A stretch of 7,950 bases of DNA from NCBI GenBank assembly GCA_949127695.1, contig CASBQH010000342.1, forward strand, positions 1 through 7,950, given 5' to 3'. The notes below the pieces were generated by a model, which was not told the origin of the DNA, did no database searches, and saw nothing but the letters and a program-made list of their open reading frames with translations. Positions 1 through 5,770 of this stretch are shown here, one piece after another. The DNA comes from Synechococcales cyanobacterium PMM_0073. GTDB lineage: Bacteria; Cyanobacteriota; Cyanobacteriia; Elainellales; Elainellaceae. A program made the position numbers and the translations under genes. How positions within the stretch are numbered: position 1 is the first letter of the stretch; every line of letters starts with the position of its first letter.

Positions 1-669
1 ATTCTGCCCGCCGTGCTGCTGGCGGTGCTGGCCTATCAGGGTGGACGGCTGCTGTCGGTCTATCCGCTGCTGGTGGGACTGCACTGGTTTGGCCGCCCGA
101 TTCCGCTGCGCTGGCAGCATGTGCTGTTTTTGGGCAATATCAAAGGCTCACTGTCAATGGCGCTGGCGCTGAGTTTGCCGCTGAGTCTGGCGGGGCGCAG
201 CAGCCTGATTGCAATTGTGTTTGGCAGCGTGCTGCTGTCATTGATTGGGCAGGGGCTGAGTCTGCCCTGGATTGTCAAGCGGCTGCAATTGGACAAGAGT
301 TCTCCGGCACAGCAGCAAACTGAAGCTCTGCGCGCCCAGCTAATTGCGGCCAAAGCCGCCCAAGACGAGTTAGAAATCATGCTGAAAACCGGAATTTTGC
401 CCAAGTCTATCTATGAAGAAATGCGGGCGAAATATCAGCTGCAAGTGGCCAAAGCTGAGCGTCTGCTGCGCGATTTATATGACCGTTGGGCAATGGAGGC
501 TGCGGCTGAGCGCGACCCAGATGGGCTAAACGCAATTCGCAAGCGGCTACTGCTGGTCGAAAAAGGAGCGCTGAGTGAAGCGCTTCGGCGCGGTCTGGTG
601 TCTGAGCTGGCGATTCAGGAGCGCCTGCGTCAGATTGACGAGCAGATTCTGACGCTGGAAGATAGCTAG
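1..669 (+). CDS. CPA1-type Na+/H+ antiporter, C-terminal part (5' end outside window)
   Basis: The frame is open from the first base, so only the last 222 residues are visible; the GTG at 13 is internal, not a start. Such proteins exchange Na+ (or K+) for H+ across the plasma or thylakoid membrane. Window residues 1-95 are hydrophobic membrane helices. They contain GNIKGSLSMALALSLP (45-60), which matches the RGA..ALALSLP signature of a late helix in the CPA1/NhaP family, and the closing LIGQGLSLPWIVKRL. Residues about 96-222 form a charged, helix-rich cytoplasmic tail (many E, K, R, Q, A), often regulatory in this family. One oddity is Lys where many NhaP proteins have Arg in the RGA motif. 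The end at TAG 667-669 is clear. Ion specificity and the exact Nha paralogue cannot be decided from this fragment. Confidence 0.85.
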   Translation: MLPAVLLAVLAYQGGRLLSVYPLLVGLHWFGRPIPLRWQHVLFLGNIKGSLSMALALSLPLSLAGRSSLIAIVFGSVLLSLIGQGLSLPWIVKRLQLDKSSPAQQQTEALRAQLIAAKAAQDELEIMLKTGILPKSIYEEMRAKYQLQVAKAERLLRDLYDRWAMEAAAERDPDGLNAIRKRLLLVEKGALSEALRRGLVSELAIQERLRQIDEQILTLEDS

Positions 670-675
670 CGCCCA

Positions 676-697
676 AAAATATTGCGGAAAATATTGC
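676..697 (+). repeat. short direct repeat of AAAATATTGC
   Basis: AAAATATTGC occurs at 676-685 and 688-697, 12 bases apart, just after the antiporter stop. Because AATATT is its own reverse complement, the two copies can also pair as a weak AT stem with a short loop. There is no T-run after it, so it is not a convincing terminator. It could be a binding site or chance in an AT-rich gap. Confidence 0.35.
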
Positions 698-765
698 TGT
701 AGAGTGGCTCTCCCAAACCGGAGAAGTCTTCTAGACTAAACGTAAGACGGTCAAACTGCACCGCC

Positions 766-771
766 AGGGTG
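766..771 (+). promoter_or_regulatory. Shine-Dalgarno-like AGGGTG deciding the start at 778
   Basis: AGGGTG lies six bases before ATG 778. The alternative GTG start at 769 is part of this same motif, and using it would leave the coding region without a ribosome-binding site. This favours ATG 778. Confidence 0.45.
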
Positions 772-777
772 AAAGAC

Positions 778-1110
778 ATGAATCAGCTTAAATTAATTGC
801 GTTAACGGCCTTGCTGACTGGCTGGGTAGCAGCGCCAACTTGGGCGCAAACTGAGCCATCTCCCCAGCTTGATCAAACCCCAGAATTGAGCGACCCTCAA
901 GCCGAGCAGCCGCAGACTGGTTCCATCGAGCCGCTGCAAGTCACTGAACAAGATCGAGATCAGTTTTTTAAACCTGCCCCAACCCCTAGATTGATCCAAA
1001 CCGAGACAGGCGGAGCGCCCAATTCAGATCGCTTGATCCAGCCGCCCCCCGGTTCTCAAACTCCTGGACAGATGGCTCCTCAGCGCCGACTCAGCCTGCC
1101 GCTTCCCTAG
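778..1110 (+). CDS. small Pro/Gln-rich exported protein of unknown function
   Basis: This is a 110-residue protein that I do not recognise. The N-terminus is a typical Sec signal peptide: short basic start (MNQLK), hydrophobic core LIALTALLTGWVAA at 6-19, and a likely cleavage after A23 (PTWA then QTEPSP). The mature part of about 87 residues is low complexity, rich in Pro, Gln, Thr, Ser and Glu. It has two RLIQ segments in the region of residues 70-90, and no cysteine, domain motif or second membrane helix. It is probably a periplasmic, disordered protein. ATG 778 is chosen over GTG 769 because AGGGTG sits six bases before it; the longer form would add only MKD. It is convergent with the FTR1 gene, with 26 bases between the two stops. 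Confidence 0.6.
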   Translation: MNQLKLIALTALLTGWVAAPTWAQTEPSPQLDQTPELSDPQAEQPQTGSIEPLQVTEQDRDQFFKPAPTPRLIQTETGGAPNSDRLIQPPPGSQTPGQMAPQRRLSLPLP

Positions 1111-1136
1111 AGCTTCTAATCTAAGGTCAGACTGGG

Positions 1137-2060
1137 TCAGCCAGAATTATTCAGACTGCCAGCTGACTCAGCCGCAGGCAGCAGCCCCAGCGACCGCAGA
1201 TAGAACCAGCCGACGCTGCCTAAAAACACCAGGTAGCCCACAGCCTGCGCCAGATAGAGCTGCTGCGTATAGCCCAAAAACGCCTTCAGCAAAATGCCGG
1301 GAAACTGACGGTCGGGCAACACCGCGCGCAGATCCCAGACCTGCGCGCCCAAAATGCAAGAATCTGTACTGAAGCAAAGATTGGTGTCGCCTATTTCTGA
1401 ATAGAGCAGCGCCGCCTGATCAAAATGCCGCAGCGCGCTCACGACTAGCCCCGAAACAATTAGCAGCAGCAGCAGCCCCATCACCTGAAAGAACTGCCGC
1501 AGGTTAATTTTTACTCCCAGCTGAAACAGTAGAAAGCCGATGCCTGTTGCGCCGATCAAGCCCGCTACCGCGCCCAAGGCCGGAATCCAGCCCTGCTGAA
1601 ACTGCGCCGCAAGAAACACCACCGTTTCAAACCCTTCGCGCAGCACCGCAATAGTAATGAGGCCAAACAGCCCCCAGCCCGCCGCATCGCCCTGCTGCAA
1701 AGCACTGACAATTGAGCTTTCCACCTCAGACTTGAGCTGCTTTGCCTGCTGTGTCATCCAGACTAGCATCCAGCTCAGTAGCCCAATCGCTACCAGCCCA
1801 AAGCCACCTTCTAAAAGCTGCTTCCAAATGGGCGCGTAGGCTTGATCTGAGCTATCGAGCGCCACCAGCACCCCATTAAACAAGACACCCACTAGCAAGC
1901 TGCCAGCCAGCCCTGCGGCAATTCCGCCGTAAACCCAGGGATTAAATCGGCTCTGTCCGGCTTTTTTGAGGTAGGCCAAGACGATGCCCACGACCAGCGA
2001 GGCTTCGGTGCCTTCGCGGAGCGTCACGACAAAAGTGGGGAGGGCGCTGGTCAGATCCAT
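1137..2060 (-). CDS. FTR1-family high-affinity iron permease
   Basis: This 307-residue integral membrane protein of the FTR1/EfeU family is expected to move iron across the inner membrane. Both iron-binding REGxE motifs are intact: REGTE at 15-19 and REGFE at 141-145. The family's late WD...L..LLKAFLGY block lies near 242-264. About seven hydrophobic helices are visible, a normal count, and the length is normal. The open frame runs upstream to 2429, but that part overlaps the next gene antisense and has no family features; MDLTSALPTFVVTLREG at ATG 2060 is the usual N-terminus, with a weak GAGAAA upstream. A cysteine pair (C229 and C235) lies in the loop before the last helices. It is the last gene of a minus-strand run. 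The usual EfeO and EfeB partners are not in the window. The 70-nt gap upstream holds only a 5-bp stem (CTCGC/GCGAG, 2105-2117). No Fur-box-like sequence was recognised. Confidence 0.9.
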   Translation of the reverse strand: MDLTSALPTFVVTLREGTEASLVVGIVLAYLKKAGQSRFNPWVYGGIAAGLAGSLLVGVLFNGVLVALDSSDQAYAPIWKQLLEGGFGLVAIGLLSWMLVWMTQQAKQLKSEVESSIVSALQQGDAAGWGLFGLITIAVLREGFETVVFLAAQFQQGWIPALGAVAGLIGATGIGFLLFQLGVKINLRQFFQVMGLLLLLIVSGLVVSALRHFDQAALLYSEIGDTNLCFSTDSCILGAQVWDLRAVLPDRQFPGILLKAFLGYTQQLYLAQAVGYLVFLGSVGWFYLRSLGLLPAAESAGSLNNSG

Positions 2061-2130
2061 CGGCGGTTTCTCGAAAAATGGCGTCTTTCCTATTGTGACT
2101 GAATCTCGCCTAGCGAGCCAGCCTGTAAAT

Positions 2131-3300
2131 CTAACGACGCTTTTTAGCTTTGGCCGAGGCGGGCTTGACTGAACTTCCAAAGCCCGCCTGCTTGGGTTTG
2201 GCCTCGCTCGATTTAGCCTGATTGGCATGACTGGCCAAAAACTGCTGGTTGTGCGCTCGCAGCAGGGCATCCTCGTCGCCATAGAAGAACGACAGCAGCG
2301 CATAGCGTTGGCCGTGGGTAACGGGCGTGACTTCATGTAGCAGCGAACTCGAAAAGATGACCGCCTCGCCCTGACGGGTGCGGTAAAGCTGATTGCCATA
2401 TTCTGGAAAGCGCAGATCGCCGCCCTCATATTCAGTGGGGTTGAGGTTGAGCGTCATCGCAAAGCGGCGATGGGCAGTGCCTTTGGTGGTGTTGTCGCGG
2501 TGGCGGTTGAAAAAGCCCTGATCGGTGGCGTCATAGCAGGCGACCAGATGGCGTTCAAATCGACTAATTTCAAACTGGAATGCCTTGGCAATTTCGGGCT
2601 TAATTCGGCGAATGATCCGCTGATTTACAGCCTCTAGCAGCGGCGTATCGGCCAAATTAATATCGCGCCGCTTCTTAAATTCCGGATCTAAGATTTCGAC
2701 AGTTTTGCCATCTACCTCGCGCATAAACCCAGAGCTGCGGCCTCCGGTAGACTGATGCAGCTGAATAATCTCCTGGCATAGCTCTGGCTCCAGCACCTGC
2801 GGAATAAACAGCACCGGAGCCTGTCGGGCGGCAGGGCAAGGCGGTTCGCTGGGCGGCAGACTGGTCACGGAGTCAAACACCTGAGCCGCATAGCCCTCTG
2901 CCTGCTGGAGCGGAAACACCTGCTGCACCGACAAATTTTCGCTGAGGACGAAAGTTGTAGGCTGATATTGGCCTGCTGGCTCACAAACCCCATATTGCTG
3001 ACTGACCTGCTGCTCAAAGTCCCAGAGAAATTTGCAGTAGGTGGGGCTAATAATTTGGCTAGCCAAGCCTTGATCAGCTGGATCAACGCTAACGCCAAAA
3101 AACGGGATATTTGCGGCCTTTAGCTCAGCCTGCATGGCACAAAAGTCTTGTATGGCCTGCGCCGCCTGTCCGAACTGGCGGCTACCAAAGAAGAACAAAA
3201 TAACCCGATAGCCACCCACCGTATTGAAGTGGTACTGCGGATTAGAAGTGGAAGGCAAGGTAAACCAGGGAGCCGGATCGCCAATTGTCAGCGCTGCCAT
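2131..3300 (-). CDS. peroxiredoxin-like domain fused to 2-oxoglutarate/Fe(II) dioxygenase
   Basis: This is a 389-residue two-domain protein. Residues 1-145 follow the AhpC/TSA peroxiredoxin pattern: IGDPAPWFTLPS at the start, RVILFFFGS at 32-40, PFFGVSVDP at 66-74, and a late FVLS strand. The position of the peroxidatic Cys reads GSRQFGQAA, so peroxidase chemistry looks lost; the nearest cysteines (C54, C89, C106) are elsewhere. Residues about 160-345 are a prolyl-4-hydroxylase/PiuC-like dioxygenase: iron ligands HRD (H267, D269) and H322 in LLHEVTPV, 2-oxoglutarate-binding R332, and the EGGDLRFPEYG block at 292-302. This half looks catalytically intact; its substrate is unknown. The C-terminus (about 357-389) is a Lys/Ala-rich disordered tail ending KAKKRR. 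It lies between get3d (29 nt upstream) and the FTR1 gene (70 nt downstream), which suggests one transcript and an iron link. Confidence 0.85.
   Translation of the reverse strand: MAALTIGDPAPWFTLPSTSNPQYHFNTVGGYRVILFFFGSRQFGQAAQAIQDFCAMQAELKAANIPFFGVSVDPADQGLASQIISPTYCKFLWDFEQQVSQQYGVCEPAGQYQPTTFVLSENLSVQQVFPLQQAEGYAAQVFDSVTSLPPSEPPCPAARQAPVLFIPQVLEPELCQEIIQLHQSTGGRSSGFMREVDGKTVEILDPEFKKRRDINLADTPLLEAVNQRIIRRIKPEIAKAFQFEISRFERHLVACYDATDQGFFNRHRDNTTKGTAHRRFAMTLNLNPTEYEGGDLRFPEYGNQLYRTRQGEAVIFSSSLLHEVTPVTHGQRYALLSFFYGDEDALLRAHNQQFLASHANQAKSSEAKPKQAGFGSSVKPASAKAKKRR
2157..2189. repeat. 10-bp perfect inverted repeat inside the 3' end of the redoxin/dioxygenase gene
   Basis: AGGCGGGCTT at 2157-2166 and AAGCCCGCCT at 2180-2189 are perfect reverse complements with 13 bases between them. 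The structure lies within the codons for the low-complexity Lys/Ala-rich tail, about 25 bases before the stop codon on the minus strand. In mRNA it would give a stable GC hairpin shortly before the gap to the FTR1 gene. It could influence mRNA decay or expression between the two genes. No T-run follows in the minus-strand direction, so it is not a standard terminator. Confidence 0.5.
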
Positions 3301-3308
3301 AGGCTGTC

Positions 3309-3331
3309 TCTAGAACTTTTTCTAGAACTTT
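3309..3331 (-). repeat. tandem 11-bp repeat / stem-loop in the get3d to redoxin gap
   Basis: TCTAGAACTTT (plus-strand reading) occurs at 3309-3319 and 3321-3331, 12 bases apart. The second copy runs two bases into the stop codon of the upstream ATPase gene. The same bases form a perfect 7-bp stem, TCTAGAA (3309-3315) with TTCTAGA (3320-3326), around a 4-base loop. In the minus-strand mRNA the stem ends eight bases before the ATG of the redoxin/dioxygenase gene, where a ribosome-binding site would be expected and none is seen. Translational control or RNA processing between the two genes is possible but unproven. Confidence 0.55.
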
Positions 3332-4430
3332 ACAACGAAATAATCAGGTAGCCATCCTGAAATTTTGCCCCCGTCACCTGCCGTCCGCGCAGCTCTGGTG
3401 GCAAAGAAATATTGCGCCGCTGGTTGCCCGCCTCAATCGTAATCTCGGGTCCATACTGGGTTAACTTCACCTGCGTTTTGTCAAAACCTGGCAAGAATAA
3501 GTAAACTTTGCCTGCGGCTGAATCAATTCGCAAGGGCTGGGGTGCTTGGCTGGCTTGGCCAAAGTCTGGCATCGCCTGGATCAGCGCCTGCCAATCTGCG
3601 CCATTGCGGCTGGGCACCGCATAGACGGGCAGTGGCGCAAACGCATTTCCCAGATCCCCAGACAGATCGCCTGCCTGATTCAGCAGCAGCCCGCCCACCG
3701 TCAGACCAGCCTGCTGAGCGCTACCCCAAAGATACTTGGCTGTGGCCACCGCCTCAGCCGCATCTGTTGTGACCAAATAGGCCGCGACGCGCCGGGGATC
3801 AGCCACCGCTGCGCGTCCCTGATCGAGCATGTTGGTGGCCTGGTTTACCGTCGGCTGATTAAACATATCGCCTGACCAATTGACGTTGAGCACTGAGGCG
3901 GCGAGCGGCTGCAAAAACGGCATCACGGTCTTCACAAAGTCTGAGTCAGCAAACACCTGGCGGAACCGTCTTGCATACCAGCTTATGGTTTCGGGCGTGC
4001 TGAACATCCGCAGCGTAGACTGATCGCCCGCGCCGTCCAAAATAATCACGTCATAGCTGCCACTGGCGTCATAGCGGCGGATTGCATCCAGCGCCAGCGC
4101 GTCATCCATGCCGGGAAGCAAGCCCAACTCCTGTCCATAGACCGCCTTGAAAAACGGCGAACGCAGATACTGCGCCTCTAGTTTTTTCAGCTCTTCCCAG
4201 CTTTGCTCTAGTAAAGCTGTGGTTTGAAGCTGCACCACCTGCAAGTTGGGCGCAATTTCCTGCGGTTCTGAGCCGACTGTGGCCTCAACTAACAGCGACA
4301 AAGCTGGACTCAAATCTTGACTGACCAGCAGCACGCGCTTGCCTTGGCTAGCCAGCTGCTTCGCTGCTGCAATTGCCATTGTGGTGCGACCCGTGCCGCC
4401 CTTCCCTAAAAATGTCAGCACAAATGCCAT
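3330..4430 (-). CDS. Get3d-type (Get3/ArsA-fold) ATPase with C-terminal alpha-crystallin-like domain
   Basis: This 366-residue protein belongs to the ArsA/Get3 branch of SIMIBI NTPases. The deviant P-loop GKGGTGRTT is at 9-17, with the intradimer signature Lys K10 present but Arg (R15) where the classical Walker A Lys sits. A switch I-like QDLSPALSLL is at 38-47, and LDGAGDQSTLRMF at 131-143 fills the switch II place of DTAPTGHTLRLL. The middle part is helical with a hydrophobic, Met/Phe-rich stretch (about 145-205) where Get3 proteins bind clients. Residues about 299-366 are a small beta domain like alpha-crystallin/Hsp20, ending in GYLIISL. This architecture matches Get3d of cyanobacteria and plastids. 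Binding of tail-anchored or other hydrophobic membrane proteins is proposed for the family; here it is inference. An AAGGA site precedes the start by nine bases. It is the first gene before the redoxin/dioxygenase and FTR1 genes. Confidence 0.88.
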   Translation of the reverse strand: MAFVLTFLGKGGTGRTTMAIAAAKQLASQGKRVLLVSQDLSPALSLLVEATVGSEPQEIAPNLQVVQLQTTALLEQSWEELKKLEAQYLRSPFFKAVYGQELGLLPGMDDALALDAIRRYDASGSYDVIILDGAGDQSTLRMFSTPETISWYARRFRQVFADSDFVKTVMPFLQPLAASVLNVNWSGDMFNQPTVNQATNMLDQGRAAVADPRRVAAYLVTTDAAEAVATAKYLWGSAQQAGLTVGGLLLNQAGDLSGDLGNAFAPLPVYAVPSRNGADWQALIQAMPDFGQASQAPQPLRIDSAAGKVYLFLPGFDKTQVKLTQYGPEITIEAGNQRRNISLPPELRGRQVTGAKFQDGYLIISL

Positions 4431-4439
4431 GATTTAGCG

Positions 4440-4444
4440 TCCTT
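4440..4444 (-). promoter_or_regulatory. Shine-Dalgarno AAGGA of the Get3d-type gene
   Basis: On the minus strand AAGGA ends nine bases before the ATG at 4430, a good distance. It is one of the few clear ribosome-binding sites in the window and confirms the chosen start of the ATPase gene. Confidence 0.6.
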
Positions 4445-4545
4445 AGTTTATTAAAAATAACAGCCCGCAAAAAAGGGATGCCTCGACTCGGAGAGAGAAT
4501 ATTGCAGATTCTCCCAGTCCTGGTCTGTCAGCAGCCCTAGCATGA

Positions 4546-4596
4546 CTCAATGCTTACTCAGACTTACTCAATGCTTGCAGTCTCAATGCTTGCAGT
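4546..4596. repeat. 15-bp tandem repeat (CTCAATGCTTGCAGT)
   Basis: Two perfect head-to-tail copies of CTCAATGCTTGCAGT lie at 4567-4581 and 4582-4596. The first ten bases (CTCAATGCTT) occur again at 4546-4555, and a related ACTCAGACTT fills the space at 4556-4565. The array lies in the 177-nt gap between the stop of the DUF2862 gene and the start of the Get3d-type gene, both on the minus strand. It may be a slippage-generated array or a set of regulator sites. Elsewhere in this gap there is a weak 6-bp stem (GAGAAT 4495-4500 with ATTCTC 4508-4513) and an AT-rich stretch near 4445-4460 that could hold a promoter for the ATPase gene. Confidence 0.75.
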
Positions 4597-4607
4597 CAGT
4601 CGTCGCT

Positions 4608-4802
4608 TCAGCCCACTGGCTCCAGCTCATCTTCAAAAAACCAGGTAGAGAAGTTATCTTCAAATTTCACCACCGCACCCACGCCGCTGCCGTCCACCAT
4701 TTTGTACGAGTCAATCACGCCCATTTTGCCCAGCCGCGCAATCACCTCTTTGGGCGGACGATCCCGCAGACGCCGTACCCGCACTTTCTGACCAATATCC
4801 AT
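4608..4802 (-). CDS. DUF2862-type small cyanobacterial protein
   Basis: This is a 64-residue soluble protein beginning [15 protein letters not shown] and ending [13 protein letters not shown]. This pattern, with the central [14 protein letters not shown], matches what I remember of the DUF2862 family, which is found mainly in cyanobacteria and has an SH3-like small beta-barrel look. No function is established that I know of. The frame is open upstream to an ATG at 4838, but homologues begin at M(E/D)IGQKV and a GGAG site lies five bases before ATG 4802, so the short form is preferred. It is divergent from hisF, with 129 bases between the starts, and upstream of the Get3d-type gene on the same strand with a 177-nt repeat-bearing gap. 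Co-transcription with that gene is possible but not shown. Confidence 0.82.
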   Translation of the reverse strand: MDIGQKVRVRRLRDRPPKEVIARLGKMGVIDSYKMVDGSGVGAVVKFEDNFSTWFFEDELEPVG

Positions 4803-4807
4803 CTCGA

Positions 4808-4811
4808 CTCC
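4808..4811 (-). promoter_or_regulatory. Shine-Dalgarno GGAG deciding the DUF2862 start
   Basis: On the minus strand GGAG is followed by five bases and then the ATG at 4802. It supports the 64-residue form over the longer form starting at 4838. Confidence 0.55.
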
Positions 4812-4931
4812 AGCAATAGACCAAGGATCAAAGACCAATATATCAGTGTCTTGGCCGGTCTTACCCGCAAATTCCAGCCAGATAGGCTATTCTATATGGC
4901 GAATTGCCCAACCTGCCCGCCAGATATTCTC

Positions 4932-5702
4932 ATGCTTGCCAAACGAATTTTGCCTTGTCTAGACGTGAAAGCTGGCCGCGTGGTGAAGGGGGTTAATTTC
5001 GTCAACTTAAGAGATGCGGGCGATCCGGTGGAGCTAGCGCAGATCTATAACCAGGCTGGCGCTGACGAACTGGTGTTTTTAGATATCACCGCCACCCACG
5101 AAGACCGCGATATTATCTACGACGTGGTGCATCGCACCGCCGAGCAGGTGTTTATTCCGCTCACAGTCGGCGGCGGCATCCAGTCTTTAGAGACGATTAA
5201 AAAATTACTGCGCGCCGGAGCCGACAAAGTCAGCATTAACTCAACTGCCGTGCGCGATCCAGAGTTTCTTAACCGCGCCAGCGAGCGGTTTGGCAATCAG
5301 TGCATTGTGGTGGGGATTGACGCGCGGCGACGACCTGATCCCAACGCTCCTGGCTGGGATGTCTATGTACGCGGCGGACGCGAAAACACCGGCCTAGATG
5401 CTGTCGCCTGGGCAAAAGAAGTGGCGCAGCGCGGCGCGGGTGAACTGCTGATTACCAGCATGGACGCGGACGGCACGCAGGCGGGCTATGACCTAGAGCT
5501 AACCCGCAGCATTGCCGAACAGGTGCAGATTCCGGTAATTGCTTCTGGCGGCGCGGGCAACTGTGAGCATATTCACGCCGCCTTAACCACAGGCCGAGCT
5601 GAAGCGGCTTTGCTGGCTTCGCTTTTGCACTACGGCGATCTGACGGTTGCCGAAATCAAGACTTATCTGGCCGCGCATCAGGTGCCGATTCGGCCACTGT
5701 AG
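4932..5702 (+). CDS. hisF: imidazole glycerol phosphate synthase cyclase subunit HisF
   Basis: HisF is a cytoplasmic (beta/alpha)8-barrel. With the glutaminase HisH it converts PRFAR and ammonia to imidazole glycerol phosphate and AICAR in histidine synthesis. The 256-residue length is normal. The start [23 protein letters not shown] is the standard HisF N-terminus. The catalytic aspartates are at D11 (PCLDV) and D130 (GIDAR). Phosphate-binding loops VGGGI (79-83) and ASGGAG (204-209) are present. The frame is open far upstream (to 4542), but that stretch runs antisense through the DUF2862 gene. An in-frame ATG at 4896 would add a 12-residue [12 protein letters not shown] not expected in HisF. 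No clear ribosome-binding site precedes 4932. hisH is not in the window, as is common in cyanobacteria with scattered his genes. Confidence 0.97.
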   Translation: MLAKRILPCLDVKAGRVVKGVNFVNLRDAGDPVELAQIYNQAGADELVFLDITATHEDRDIIYDVVHRTAEQVFIPLTVGGGIQSLETIKKLLRAGADKVSINSTAVRDPEFLNRASERFGNQCIVVGIDARRRPDPNAPGWDVYVRGGRENTGLDAVAWAKEVAQRGAGELLITSMDADGTQAGYDLELTRSIAEQVQIPVIASGGAGNCEHIHAALTTGRAEAALLASLLHYGDLTVAEIKTYLAAHQVPIRPL

Positions 5703-5738
5703 GCAGCACAGCCATCGGCAGGCAGCACAGCCATCGGC
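5701..5738 (+). repeat. 19-bp perfect tandem duplication overlapping the hisF stop
   Basis: AGGCAGCACAGCCATCGGC occurs at 5701-5719 and again at 5720-5738 without a spacer. The first copy begins in the last two bases of the hisF TAG stop codon. Both copies carry GCACAGCCAT, the left arm of the hairpin that follows, so either copy can pair with the single right arm. This looks like a recent local duplication of part of a 3' structure. Confidence 0.85.
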
Positions 5739-5752
5739 CAAAATGGCTGTGC
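5725..5752 (+). terminator. stem-loop downstream of hisF, candidate terminator
   Basis: GCACAGCCAT (5725-5734) and ATGGCTGTGC (5743-5752) form a perfect 10-bp stem around an 8-base loop. It starts 22 bases after the hisF stop. A second, smaller hairpin (CGAAAT 5753-5758 with ATTTCG 5765-5770) follows directly. There is no T-run, so intrinsic termination is uncertain; it may instead protect the 3' end of the mRNA. Confidence 0.5.
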
Positions 5753-5770
5753 CGAAATTACAGCATTTCG

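Noticed and set aside
407..676. Minus-strand 89-codon frame opposite the antiporter tail
   Set aside because: Composition is Pro/Ala/Arg-rich as expected for an antisense shadow; the plus-strand frame continues a clear antiporter.
2061..2429. Upstream extension of the FTR1 reading frame to an ATG at 2429
   Set aside because: The added 123 residues show no FTR1 features, overlap the redoxin/dioxygenase gene on the same strand in another frame, and the family N-terminus begins at ATG 2060.
4840..4900. Possible hisF promoter (TTACCC with TAGGCT/TATTCT) in the divergent gap
   Set aside because: Matches to the -35 and -10 consensus are too weak to call without mapped transcription starts.
4542..4931. 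Upstream extension of the hisF frame with 130 extra codons
   Set aside because: It runs antisense through the DUF2862 gene and the tandem repeat; HisF length and N-terminus are exactly normal from 4932.
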